64,000 nucleotides of DNA from Zonotrichia leucophrys gambelii (Eukaryota; Chordata; Aves; Passeriformes; Passerellidae), in NCBI RefSeq assembly GCF_028769735.1, contig NC_088173.1:66238963-66302962 (forward strand). The letters are read 5' to 3'. Shown one piece after another: positions 1-11,400 of the stretch. Under the pieces are notes generated by a model. That model was not told where the DNA came from and ran no database searches. It saw only the letters and a list, made by a program, of their open reading frames with translations. How positions within the stretch are numbered: position 1 is the first letter of the stretch; every line of letters begins with the position of its first letter. A program made the position numbers and the translations under genes.

Positions 1-54
1 TGTTCTCCATAGAGGACTGGCAAAGGGTTTATTTCCTTATTTCCAGCGCCTGAC

Positions 55-160
55 AACCCTTTTGGTCACAACATTTTTCTTAATATCCAACATAAATCTA
101 CCCTGGTGTAATCTGAGGCCATTTCCTCTTGTCCTTTATCTCCCCTCGAAGGCAAAGGTA
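55..160 (-). mobile_element. CR1 LINE fragment
   Basis: The reverse complement reads as the CR1 3' segment with AGGACAAGAGGAAATGGCCT, then GGATATTAAGAAAAATGT. No coding capacity. Confidence 0.7.
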
Positions 161-1031
161 GCAGAGTTGTATGACAAGCGGTGCTGTGCTTATGCTGAAG
201 TTATGTTCTCAGTTGGTCTCAAAGCACAGGAGCAACCCCTTTGTCACCTCACCAGTGTGTAGCCACGGCCACATCACCACACCAAAAAATGCCAGGTATA
301 TCAAACAGGGCTGGGCTGGGTTAGCTTTGCTCAGCCAGGCACAGAGAACCTCAGAGCTGGCAAAGGGAGGAACCGGGAGAACAGCAAGAAGGAGAAAGGG
401 CAATGGGACAGGACAGCACCATCAGCTTGGCTGTGCCAGAGAGGAAACCTTCCCTGGAGTGTGTCTATGTCCTGCAAGCACCTGCATTATCCATATCTGT
501 AAAAAATGGATCCACAGGACATGGCAGGACTGCTAAAATGATACAGCTCTGAGTGCAGGCAAGGCTGACATAATGTGGGCCACAGAAAGGAGAGGTCAAA
601 AGTTTCACTACCAGTCACAGTCATGGTCCTGTCACTGTGCGTTTCTCCCCCGCAGCCAGGTGATTCCCTCCATCTGCTCTGCACCTCATGCCATCATTCT
701 GGCACGCAGGCACAACGCAGCAGGATGAGCTGCTGCATCCATATGGCTCAGAGCAGGCAGCACCACCTGCAGATTTGTTTGCATTTGCTCCCAAAAGCCG
801 TGTTTCTCTGGTGGCATTGCACCAGGACACACTGCTCCCAGCCCAAATTCCAATGCCAGCACAGGCACAATGCTTTGTTTTCCAGAGGCCAGGTGGGGAG
901 CTCGGGCATCACTGCCCATCCCCACTGCATGTGGCTCTGGGGCTGCCATGGCATGCCCTGAAGGGATGGGTTTGCTCTTCAGGAAACTCACCTTTGCCTA
1001 ATGGAAGAGTAAACCTTCATCTAAACAACTT
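161..1031. other. Unassigned upstream sequence
   Basis: No gene, RNA or recognisable repeat seen. Short overlapping frames on both strands lack family motifs. Confidence 0.5.
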
Positions 1032-1641
1032 TCTCGGGTTGCTGTTGATATTTGCTGCCCCAAGATGTGCAGGGTGTCTCTGCTTTGGCCCGTGCAACTA
1101 AAGAACAAGTCTGGACTCTTCACTTTTCGGTCTTGAGGTTGTTTATTAATTCTTATCTATAAAATTTTCTTTCTGCCCCGCTCAGCAGGGCAGCCACAGG
1201 CACTCCGACCACCCCTGAGGTGGTGCTGGTTTTTTATACTACAAACTGCATATATCATATTTACTCTTAATTCCCAATACCTATCGCCTGTGTTAGACAG
1301 TGCACTTCTACTGCAAACCAATCCCAAAGTGCCAACATCACTGCAGAAAATGGAGAACAAGAAGAAGAAGGAGGAAGGCTACACACACCCAGATTCCTCC
1401 ATCTTGTCCCCATAACCCCCATACCAAAATTCCTAAAATCTACATTTTCACCCTGTGATCATTTTGTTATTACACCATTCAAAGCTGTGTGACATTCACG
1501 TCCTCATACAAAGTTGGTAACTTGCTCCAGGGGTAAAAATCAAATCCCCGGGTGCTCTGGGCAGCATGCCAGGGTCTCTGAGCCCCCCAGAGGGGTCCTG
1601 GGCAACTCTGGACACCCAGAGGGATGTGCTGAGTTCTGACA
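1032..1641 (-). mobile_element. Solo LTR of an ERVK-like endogenous retrovirus (family A, copy 1)
   Basis: Read on the minus strand it starts TGTCAGAACTC and ends AACCCGAGA. A TATAAA lies at 1233-1238 and an AATAAA at 1142-1147 (both minus strand), giving a U3-R-U5 order. The flanks carry aactt(t) at 1027-1031/2 and 1642-1646/7, a 5-6-bp target duplication with one base of boundary ambiguity. It is about 610 bp, has no internal viral sequence and is closely similar to the copy at 47301-47904. Confidence 0.88.
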
Positions 1642-1820
1642 AACTTTAGCTGGTAGAGAAGGTTGCATGAATTCTTTCATGAAGTTTAAATCTCTCTCCC
1701 TTCATTCTAGTCCCAGGCAAGTTCCAGTTTCAATCTCCACATAGGCAAACAGGAGCAACCCAACTGGATGGTGACAGAGAGTCCTCCCCAGACTGTCCTG
1801 CTTTAACAAAGGAAGGTGAG

Positions 1821-2616
1821 TGTTGGAACCCAGGAAATTCCTCTGGCTGCCCTGCAGGACTCGAGCCCCTGCCCAGGGGGCTCAGAGACCTTGGCACAGA
1901 GCCCAGGACCCCTGTGCCTTTGATTCAGCCCTTGGAAAAAACAATTACCAACATCATATGAAAAATTACAACCCACCAAAGTTTAAGTAGAATGATAGCA
2001 AATTCATCACGGGGTGAAAAATAGATTTTTGGGGCTTTTAGAATGGAGGTTCAGGGGGCAAGATGGAGGAATCTGAGTGTGTCCAACCTTTCTCCTTCTT
2101 CCTCTTAGCCTCCATCTTCTGCTGTGATGTTGGAACTTTTGGGTTGGTTTAGAGCAGAAGCTCGCTGTCTAACATAGGTGATAGGTATTGGGAAGTTATT
2201 GTAAAAAACAAATTTTTGGGGTTTTTAGAATGGGGGTTCAGGGGGCGAGATGCAGGAATTGGGGCATGTCCAGCCTTTCACCTTCTTCTTGGCCTCCATC
2301 TTCTGCAGTGATGTTGGCACTTTTGGGTTGGTTTAGAGTAGAAGCTTGCTGTCTAACATAGGTGATAGGTATTGGGAAGTTATGGTAAATGTAGTTTTTA
2401 GTATAAAAAGATAACATCACCTCTGAGGCGGGCAGAGTGCCTCTGTCTGTCTTGCTGAGAGGACCTCGGCAGGTCAGGAGAAAGAATTTTATAGATAAGG
2501 AACAATAAACAACGCTGAGACAGAGAAGTGAAGAGCTCTGACTCCTTCGAGCGCCAGGCTGGGAAAAGAGACTTTCTAACGCATCTCAGGGTCAGTGACC
2601 AGCAGAGATCCCGAGA
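1821..2616 (+). mobile_element. Solo LTR of the same ERVK-like family (family A, copy 3, diverged)
   Basis: Starts TGTTGGAACCCAGGAAATT and ends GATCCCGAGA. It is flanked by a perfect 6-bp target duplication, ggtgag, at 1815-1820 and 2617-2622. TATAAA is at 2402-2407 and AATAAA at 2504-2509. Length is 796 bp; removing one unit of a 187-bp tandem duplication in U3 leaves 609 bp, the length of the other copies. It shares the GGGGGCTCAGAGACC block and the TATA to AATAAA layout with them. No gag, pol or env. Confidence 0.88.
2022..2395 (+). repeat. 187-bp tandem duplication inside the LTR U3
   Basis: Two copies (about 2022-2208 and 2209-2395) with many point differences. Each runs from ATTTTTGGGG through GTCTAACATAGGTGATAGG to GGGAAGTTAT. 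The divergence shows that the duplication is old relative to the insertion, or was already present in the source element. Confidence 0.8.
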
Positions 2617-2622
2617 GGTGAG

Positions 2623-4239
2623 CAGGGTGGGAGCAGGTTTGTGCTCACAGTGCGTGCTCTGGGGCTGGCAGCTGTCACTGCTGTGCCCTCTGGGAACGGG
2701 CACAGGCAGGGACGGGCACAGGCAGCGCTCCGTGCGTCACGCGGAGGGACAGGGCCCAGCGTGACTCAGCCCTGAGCTGGGCCACCCCGGCCATGCTGTG
2801 ATACCCGTAACCACGGGGATACTAAAAGGAGAGAAGGGGAAGGTCTGACAGGGGGTTATGTGACTAGGGACACTCAGGTTTAGGTTTCTTCTTGGAAGCA
2901 CTCCGAAACGCAGCCACCGCCAAGGGAGCAGCTACATAGCCAGCACTGAGAGAATAAACATGCCTTAGGGGCAAAATGAGGGGGAAAACGGTGTAAATGG
3001 CTGCAAATGCCTTTGGTTTTAATGGCCTTCATCTATTTGCTGCCCAAATGGATTTGATTCATTGAGCCAAGCTGAAAGAGGGAGGGGATTTTAGGGAGGC
3101 AGAATTTAATGGCTGAGACTGCAATTCTGGGCCAAGGTCCTCCTCTTGTGAGAAGAGTCCCCAAATGTTTAACAGAGGCTCCACTGAAGGATAGACCCTG
3201 CTGGAGGGGCTGATGCTACTGCCACTCACTGGGATGCTTGGGAGAAACACGGTCAACTGAAAATCCCTTTGCTGGCTCTCAGCTTTGAGAGTTAGAGGAA
3301 CTAAGATGAAAGATGGAGAAAATAGTCATTAAGGCATGCCCTAGCATTAGCAGCAATAACTCACAGGCTCTAGCTGAGGATATCAGGGCGGTTTGCCAGC
3401 ACCACCACAAGGCAGGGGGGTGCTGCTACCCACACTGGGAAGTCAGGAACTTGTGAGTTCCACCGACTCACCTGAAGTCCTTCTGCAAGGGAAAATCAAA
3501 CTGCAGGGACACTTGGGACGTGGGAGGCAATGGGGGAGGCAGCACCGCTGTCACAGATACGGTGCTGAACCAGCACTCAGCACATCTTCTCCAGCGCTTT
3601 CTCCACAACCTCTGCTTTCTCCTCATGAGGAAACCCTTCCAATGTTTGCTCCGGGGCAGCCTGGCCACAGTAGCAAGAGGAAATTAGTCATCAGGCAGCG
3701 CTTGTGTTGCATCACGGACCTACAGGAGGTCAATAGAAGCTCCTTCTCCTCACCCCACACAGTGTTGATGGCTTCTAGGTTGACACACCACGGGAGGAAG
3801 AAGAGGATGAGGAGGGTAAAGAACCAACGTCCCTTTCACTGCTGTGAATTCAAGCATCTCACAGCTTGCATCCCATTGATTCTCAGTACAACTTAATGTC
3901 TAAGGGGTTTAGACAGTTTGAAAAGCCAGGTGCCTAAATAACAGAGATACTTTTAAACATTACAAAGGATCTCCTGAAGTCCCTTCCACCTCAAAATTTT
4001 CCTACAATCCTGACAAATGGAGTTTATTCCCAGCTGTGCCACAGCTCTGACTGTGAACTGCACCTCTCCATCCCTCCCTCCCACTCTGTCTGCCCACTCT
4101 GCAGAGACCCCAAGGCTGAGGTGAGGGGAATTGAGGGGTTTTGGGGCGCCAGCAGAAGGCAGCCCAAAGCTGGCAGCAGTAACCCACGAGTGCAGGCTCC
4201 CTTGTTAGCCCTGTGAAAAACAGGGCAGGCTGTTGCTGC
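2623..4239. other. Unassigned sequence upstream of the ATOH8 CpG island
   Basis: No gene recognised. About 3965-4012 may be a decayed CR1 3' end on the plus strand (a CCCTTCCACCTCAAAATTTTCC-like tail), at low confidence. The rest is unassigned. Confidence 0.4.
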
Positions 4240-4637
4240 GGAATAATTCTTCCTAGCGGGTCCGAGTCGGTGGCGGGGCAGCGACCGGAGGATTCCGCGG
4301 GCGGCGGGAGGGATGTGGGGATGCGTGTGCGAGAAACGCCGGAGCTGCCCCAGCTCCCCATCCCGCCGCGGTGCCCGCGGTGCTCCCGGGCACATTCAGG
4401 AAGGCGACGTGAAGTCAGGCACCCCGTGCCTCGCCGATGAGGGTCTTGATGCGGAAAACCAGTGATACGGGAGGAGAAGCGGCATGAAGCGTGTTGGAAA
4501 CCGAAGCAAATCCCAGATTTCCCTGGGGAAGCGGGGCAGGGGGCTGGGGGAGAGGCGCACACGGTGGGTCGCGGCGAGTCTCCGGGGGGCAGGATTTCTC
4601 TTCCATCGCATGGAAGAGCGAGATTAAAGAAGAAAGT

Positions 4638-4683
4638 GGGAGTGGGGTGGGAGGGGAGGGAAGGGAAGGGGGGGTAGGGGGGG
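4638..4683 (+). promoter_or_regulatory. G-run cluster in ATOH8 promoter (potential G-quadruplex)
   Basis: At least seven runs of three or more G with short spacers, on the coding strand about 330 bases upstream of the ATG. An A19 tract follows at 4723-4741. The pattern meets the usual G3+ quadruplex motif. Function is inference. Confidence 0.5.
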
Positions 4684-4894
4684 ATGAACAAAGGAGATTG
4701 GCAGCACAGCTGTTTTGGGAAGAAAAAAAAAAAAAAAAAAAGGCCAGCCTTCCTGTTTCTTTAAAGCCGCTCATCTGCGCGGCGGCCGGCTGCCGGCGGC
4801 GGGAGGCAGGCGGGCTGTGCGGGAGCTGCGCGGAGCTCGGAGGAACGCACGGACGGACGGAGCTCCGCTGCCCGCCGCGGCCGGGCGGGCGCAG

Positions 4895-4990
4895 ATGGGC
4901 GGCAGCGGGGCGGCGGCAGCAGCGGCAGCAGCAGCGGCAGCGGCAGCATCGGGAGCGGCGCAGCAGCAGCGGCGGAGCGGCCGCGGCTGA
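4895..4990 (+). other. Upstream ORF (31 codons, polyalanine) in ATOH8 5' leader
   Basis: ATG at 4895 opens a frame of 31 codons plus TGA at 4988-4990, ending 25 bases before the ATOH8 ATG and in a different frame. The peptide is mostly a run of alanines from GCG/GCA codons, then Gln and Arg. The start context is C at -3 and G at +4, so moderate to weak. It matters only if transcription starts upstream of 4895, which I infer but cannot show. Confidence 0.45.
4905..4978 (+). repeat. Imperfect GCG/CAG trinucleotide repeat in ATOH8 5' leader
   Basis: Interrupted run of GCG, GCA and CAG triplets within the presumed 5' UTR. It encodes the alanine tract of the upstream ORF. Likely to vary in length between individuals. 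Confidence 0.7.
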
Positions 4991-5015
4991 GCTTCGCCGC
5001 GCAGCGCCCCGCGCC

Positions 5016-5450
5016 ATGCGGAGCGCGCCGCTGGCCGAGGGCGAGCCCTGGCCGCGCCTGTGCCCCGCCGAGCTCGGCGGGCTGCGGCGGCTGCGGCGCA
5101 AGCACGGCGCCTGCAAAAGTTTCCGCGTGGAGCTCAAAGTGCTGAGCGGGCGGCGGACCGCGCTCCGCGCCCCCCCCGCAATGCCGCCCCCCGCCGCCAC
5201 CGCCGCCGCCGCCGCGCCGCCCGCCTGGGAGCCGCGCAGCGCCGCGCTCGGCCCCGCCGCCGCCAGCAGCGCCTTCCCCGCCGCCCCGCCGCCGCCGCCC
5301 GCCGCTTCCCCGCGCCCGCGGCCGGGCGAGGCGTCCGGCGTCTCGCCCGAGATCAAAGCGCTGCAGCAGACGCGGCGGCTGCTGGCCAACGCCCGGGAGA
5401 GGACCCGCGTCCACACCATCAGCGCCGCCTTCGAGGCGCTGCGCAAGCAG
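5016..5450 (+). CDS. ATOH8: ATOH8 coding exon 1
   Basis: Encodes residues 1-145: the N-terminal motif, the Ala/Pro-rich linker, and the basic region with helix 1 of the bHLH domain. The ATG has G at -3 and C at +4, an adequate Kozak context. The frame is open further upstream to about 4491, but family similarity begins at 5016. The exon ends in LRKQ followed by the donor CAG|GTACCTG. Base composition is extremely GC-rich, and antisense frames are open over the same interval as a by-product. The polyalanine and polyproline runs (about residues 59-68 and 90-96) are of low complexity. Confidence 0.95.
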
Positions 5451-8400
5451 GTACCTGCCGCCGCCCGGGCACCGCTCCGCCCGGCCCCGCAGTGCCCGCG
5501 GGGGCACCGCGCCGCGCTCCGCCTGCCCGGCCCGCGCTCTGCCCGCCGGGACCCGCGGGGTGCCAGGGGAGGTGAAGGGCAGGAGCCGAGTGGCCGCCTG
5601 ACAGGAGGGGAAGTCGGTTTAAAATGCCTGGAAGTACCAACCCTAGAACTGTGCTAACGCTCAAGATAAATAAATAAGGGCTTTTAATTTGCTTGCAGTT
5701 AGAAAGTTTTGGACTTTTTTTTCTCTCTCCCGGAGGGAGAGTGGTGTAGAGAGCGAAAAATGAAACAAACCCGATAAATCCCTCCGAGGGAGAACAGAGT
5801 GTGTAGAGAGGCACTTGGTCAGGCTGGGAGCTGGGGTGATGCTCCTGTACCTAAAGCACGTGTAGTTGCCAGCTGTCTAGCTGCGGTGAGCTGCCCCAAA
5901 GGGATCACCGGGAATTTGGGCAGCACCGTGCTCCTGTTGACGTTGATCCCTCAGAGCCCTTGGGTTCTTGCAGCAGCCTCTGAAGCGTTCTATGTGCCCT
6001 GTGTGCCAGGGATAGCCAAGCTGAGCTGTGGTACTCCACCAGTTAGCTTCCCATGGCTTTTACTGTAGGCTGTGTTTGAAGTGTGTCTTGTGCTGAGCTT
6101 TCTTGCTGAGAGGACTTGAAAATCGTCATGGTTGGCTGTAAAGGATATGTTCACAGTGTCAGGGTGGCACTTTGAAAGGTTTTGCTCAAAATCCTTCCAT
6201 TACCTGCCCAGGATGAGGAGAGAAGCCACAAGGCTCTTGTATCTTCTGCACAAGGATAAATCAGTGTCCTGGCCCCGGTACTCAGCTTTATCTGCGTGTA
6301 GGCACCGTGTAGAGTGCAGTGATAGACAAAGATGTGCTGTCACATTGTGCAAGCCCAGCTGTGCTGGCTTTTCTGCCTTTCTGTTAAATGTTGATGGGAC
6401 TGTTCCAGGTGTGCAGGAAGGAGGAGATGCACAGGGCTCAGAGGGTGGTAAGCTGCAGATGAGGCTGTGAGAGGTGTTAAGCATCACCTCTCCCAGGATG
6501 GTCCCTCCAGGATGGTTCCTCCCTGGTGGGAGCAGCGGTGCTCTGCTTGCAGAGAAGCTCACACACACAGGCTTTTCCCTACCATCTTCTGGACATTGCT
6601 AATCTGAGCTACTCTGCAAGTGTGCTCGCTTTAGGACTCAATCTGCTGCCCTGCTTAGAGGAAATCTGCCTGTTCCTCTCTTCAGCATGCTGCCTGGAGC
6701 CCTTCTCAATGGCTGCTGTGTCCTGGGTAGTTGCACCCCAAGAGTTAATCCTTTCCCGTCATCTACTTTGGCAAACAGATTTCTGGGGCTGAGACCAGGG
6801 CTGTGTGTCAGGAGAGAATCGCTGGTGAACAACTAAACGAGAGCATTTCTGATCAGTGTGCAGTGGTGGGATCTCACTGCTCCTGTTATAATCCCAGTAA
6901 TCCAGTGTGTGCTGGGTGCTGTCCCCCAGTGCTGAGAGGCTGCCCCTTGTCTGTGCAAACTCCAGACTTGATGTATTTTGTTTCTGTGAGCTGTTTCCAT
7001 ATTTCAGTTGTTTGGTGACTGTGTGTAACACGCCTGGAAGTGTCAGTCTGATTCTCCATGGACAGACATCTACACCACCAAAACCGCAAGGGGAAGTAGC
7101 ACTGATTTCCCAAATCACTGGCAATCTTGTTCTAGGCTGAGCCTCAAGCACAAGTCAGGCAGGCAACAAATTAAAGCTGCACTCTTTGGGGAAATGGGCA
7201 ACTCTTGAAAAGCCTCAGATTCCTGGCCTTGGCCCTGTCTCTATAAATCACTTCAGCCATGGACTCAGCTGGGAGCCCAAGGAGCCTGGAGAACAAGCTG
7301 CCGTCCTCTCCTCCCGTGAAAGCCGCTCTCTAGGGTCAGCACAGGAGCGAACTGGCCGAGCTGTGCTCGCTCTGCAGAGAGAAAGACATCATTCTCTGGG
7401 ACATGTTTGCCACGAGGTTTTCCTAGCAGTTTGCTGAGGGGTGGGCTGGCTGTCCCGACCATCATTGGATGACATTTGCATTCATTTCTTGTTGGGCTGC
7501 CAGCGGCGCGCCGGGTGCCGTCGGTGCCATCAGGTGACAGCCAGCTTCATTGCACACACGCACGGCGCTGCTGCCTTGGCACTCGCCTCATCCGTGACGC
7601 AGAGGGGATTCTGGGGGACAGGAGGGTCCTTTCTGTCACACCTTGGCCAGCAGGGCTGTGGAGATGCCCTGGTGGAGGTACACACAGTAGGGAGGCTTTC
7701 TCAGGGCAGCACCGCCTTCCCACACGCCTGGGCCTTCAGCCCCTTGAGAGACGCAATCCCTGCGTGCTGTCTGCTGCAGGCCTCCCCTCTTGTTCCTTGG
7801 TTAGTCCTCCGTCCCCTCCTTGTCATCACATATCAGGCTCTTAAGCAGCTGGGAGGCTTTTCCTGAGGCACTGAAACTGATCCGTCCCCGCAGACAGGAG
7901 GGTGAGGAGCAGGGATTGTGCCGTGCCTGCACACAGCCCACCCTGGCCCCACGCTCCTTTGGCTGGGTCAGGTGCTGCCTGTGCAGCTGCTGGAAGCAGG
8001 AGCCTTCCTCAGCCCCTGGTACCCAACACCCACAGGTGTCATCCCTGTCCCTGCTGGATGCACGAGTGGAGATACCCATCCTCACTGGCACACGTGAGAT
8101 AAAACCCCATTGCTGCAGGATCAGACCCACCACGGCCACGCTGTAGGGAGCCCATCCGTGCTTGCTGAGGAGGAGGAGGAGCAGGAAAGGGAAGTCATGG
8201 CTCTCTGCAGGACACTCTCCCTGTCTGAGCAGCCCACCCGAGGGCAGGCGCCTGGCACACAGCAAGCACAGCGCACAGATGGGCTGACGGCGGCGTCCCG
8301 GCGCTCCACAGCTGCCTGCATATGGCACACATGTTTTGGCTTGTGCTGGCTGACTCTCCAGATGGCAGGAAGGGGTGTGGGTGCCTTTTTTTCCTCCCAG

Positions 8401-11400
8401 TTCTTGGTGGAGGAAGAGCCAAACACAGTTGTTTCGCACAAGGCGAGGCCAAGCCAGAACCCAGCCGTGTCCCTGAGGACTGAGCTGTCCCCAGCTTGCC
8501 TCGGAGGCCAGGGCCCCTCAGAGGTGGGAGGCAGGCGGGCAGCTGCCAGCTCTGGGAAGCTGCCTGCTGTTGGGAGAGATGTGTCCTTGCCATTGTGCTC
8601 ACCCCTTGGTGTCACAGCCACCAGGAACGAGGATTTCTCTCCCTCTCTGTGTTGAGCTGCTGTACACCCTGCTGCCCTGCCATACAGCCACAGCACTGAA
8701 GTGGGACTGAGCAGATGCTCCTGAGAAACAGCTTCTTCCCCCTGGTCTTGGTGCTTGTGGTCTTCAGCTATTAAGTCTGGAAGAGATTTCTCCCCCTTAG
8801 TCCCCCAAGTATCACTTGTCCAAGTGATCTTTCCACTGACAGCAGGCTCCTGAGGCAAACTGGAGTTCTTGGGAAACACTGACCTGCTCTGAAGCACTTG
8901 GAGGTGGTGAGATACTTCTGCTGTACTTGGCTGTCCCTCTGCTGCTGCCTTTCTGGTGTCCCTCGTGGCGCTGCTCCTGTCCCTGTGACTGGGCAGCTCC
9001 TGTCTGCAGCACTGCTCTCCTGCTCCCAAATGCCCTGGCAGCTGCTGGTCAGTGAGTTCTTGCCCTGCCCTGGCTGCTGCATGCCCTGGCTGTGACATGG
9101 GGGATTGTCACTTGCATCCCTTTCATCTTCCTCTCCCTGCCATGGTGGGTGGTCAGAAACCCAAACATCTCTGATGCAGCACTGAGACAGCACTGAGTTC
9201 ACAGGGACCTGGGGTCACCTTGTCCTCCATGTGAAGATTCCTACCCATCCTTTTCATGTTCAAGTTCATGGACTAGTGCAACTGTCTGGAGGAGACAAGA
9301 TGTGACAACAACATTGCCTATCTTCAAAGCAACTGTTCTCCATGCAGTGCAATTCTGTCTCTTTTTTTATCTGCAAATTCCTATTGGCAGCGAGAGACTC
9401 ATCCTCCAGCAAGTCCCATCTGTGAAACTGAACCACTGTAATTTTTATTGCAGTACGGCCTTAGCCACCAGGTTTTCTGCTGGAGGCCTTGGCCAGAAGG
9501 GAATTGTGCTCTTCACCATGAGACTGCATGGACAGCCAAGCAAACCAGTATGTGGCACTCCCAGGAGCTGGGACTGAGCTCCTCAGCTGTGCTGACAGAC
9601 CCTAAGGTGGCAGCAAACTCTCCCTGGATGGATGGAGACAACCAGAGCAGCCTTCCTGATGTGGAGCCTGCCTGGGCTTGCACATCTGGTTTGTCTCTGG
9701 AGCACTGCTGTCCAGCTCCTCCTGAAGAGAGTGATGCATGGAGCCACAGCGAGCTGGAGTCTGTGCCGGGAGCAAATGTGTCCACAGACATTCATCTTCC
9801 CCTGAAGTGCTCCGGCGTTTGCCTCAATCTTTTCACCACCACGTTGCCAGGACATTCTCTGCCTCAGCAGCTGACAGCCTCGCTCTCTGCACTCGTGTGG
9901 GTTCTGGAGATGCTTTAGGGTTTTATAGGGCTTTTTAGCTGCTGGAATGGAGGTTTTCCCCCCACACAGGGTTTTCCCTTTCACTCTGTGCCTCGGGCAT
10001 GCACATGGCTGCTGTGGCTTGCTGTTAAATCAGTGCAGAAAAGTCCCCGCTCTTTCCCATGGTGGGACATCAATAGCAGAAGCCTCAAGGCTGCAGGAGG
10101 AGATTTTGTGGCTGTGGGGACAAACTGTCTGCAGGGGTTTGAAGGGACAAACCAGGCAGTAAATGGAGGAGCTGTGGCTTGAGCAGTGCCTTAGCCAGCA
10201 GAGGCTGAGGCTGTTGTGTGGGTGCATCATTCCGTGCTCCCCCTCTCTGTGTGCCATCCCAAGGGTGGCTGTGGTTTGTCACCTCTGCAGGCGGGACCCT
10301 GCATGTGACCAGTGTCACTGACGTGTCCTGCCTGAGAGCTGTCCTTGGTCACCTGCTGACATCTGCCAGCCCTATTCCCAGTGATTCATCCCTCTGTGAT
10401 CCACCAGCAGGAAACCCTAGGGTGCTTTAAAACCCAGCTCCTGTAGGCAAACCACCCATTGAGCTCTGGGAGTGAAGGCTGGGCAGGAAGGTTTGGCTGT
10501 TGGAGGGATGCAGCTGGGCTCCAGGAGAGCAGGAGCATCTTGCAGACACAGTGTGCAGTGCCAGTGCTGTGTGTTGTCACTGAGCAGCCCAGTGTTAACC
10601 AGAGCATCTCCGTGGCTGCTGCCAGTCCCAAGTGACACTGATGGATATTTGGAGCCCAGAGTGGGGCAGCCCTGTGGTTTAACAGCTAAAGAAGATGACA
10701 AAATACTGGCCTGAAGCAACACAGGAGGAAAGAAAATAAGGGGGAAACCAAACAAAAGGACAAAAATCCTGAAAACAATGGCTGTGTGTCACCAAGAACA
10801 AGGCTTTTTTGCTCCCTTGGCTGCTGTCTAGCTGATTTTATCCTTTGCTACAAATCCTGCTCCTGTCAGGAGGTGTTTGCTCTGCCTGCTGCAGCCACCC
10901 TGAGTTAACCTCTGTGTTTTCTTATGTCTCCCACTGAAATTGGAGAAAAGAATCTGCTTTTCTCCATCAGGCTTTGACTCCAGCCTCTGCTCCCTGCCTT
11001 AATCCACTGTCAAATTCCTTTCTGGGCGGCAGTGGGGAGGTGGGACACTTCTCAGTGCCTTGCAGAGATCTCCCCAGGCTCTTTGTTCCCAGCCTGCATC
11101 TCCTTTGGTCAGTGCCATGTGTGTTCCCAGGTGATGTATCCCATCCTGCTCCTGTCCCCTGTGCCAGGCAGGGATGCAAACAGAGCCATGTGTGTGCTGT
11201 GGGAGGTTCTGCTCCTCTGCAGCTGCCACGGGCTCATGGTGACAGCTCCTGGGGCTCAGCAGTGACAGCAAGAGAGGGGAAAACCCTGTGGTGTCCAAGA
11301 GTCACCAAATCCAAGCTGAGTTAATGCCGTTATCTCCAGTGGAGCTTGCTCTTCTATTTACCAGAGGGTTTGGATCCATTGGACTTCAGAGATGCAGATG

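Larger units (their letters stand above)
4240..5600. promoter_or_regulatory. CpG island covering ATOH8 promoter, 5' UTR and exon 1
   Basis: CpG-dense sequence in two blocks (about 4240-4450 and 4780-5600) within otherwise CpG-poor DNA. The position over the first exon of a developmental bHLH gene is typical of a CpG-island promoter. I see no clear TATA box near the likely start, so the transcription start cannot be fixed. It probably lies between about 4690 and 4870. Confidence 0.8.

Noticed and set aside
1157..1360. Frames within the solo LTRs
   Set aside because: LTR sequence only; no viral structural or enzyme gene remains in the window.
4415..5446. 343-codon minus-strand frame over ATOH8 exon 1
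   Set aside because: A by-product of extreme GC content; Ala/Arg/Ser-rich low complexity, with a true conserved gene on the other strand.
4761..5507. 248-codon minus-strand frame over ATOH8 exon 1
   Set aside because: Same cause: GC-rich shadow of the real exon, mainly Gly/Ala/Arg.
4491..5657. Long plus-strand frame starting upstream of ATOH8 at 4491
   Set aside because: The frame includes ATOH8 exon 1, but family similarity starts at 5016 and the part after 5450 is intron. The upstream part translates the A19 tract and GC-rich leader.
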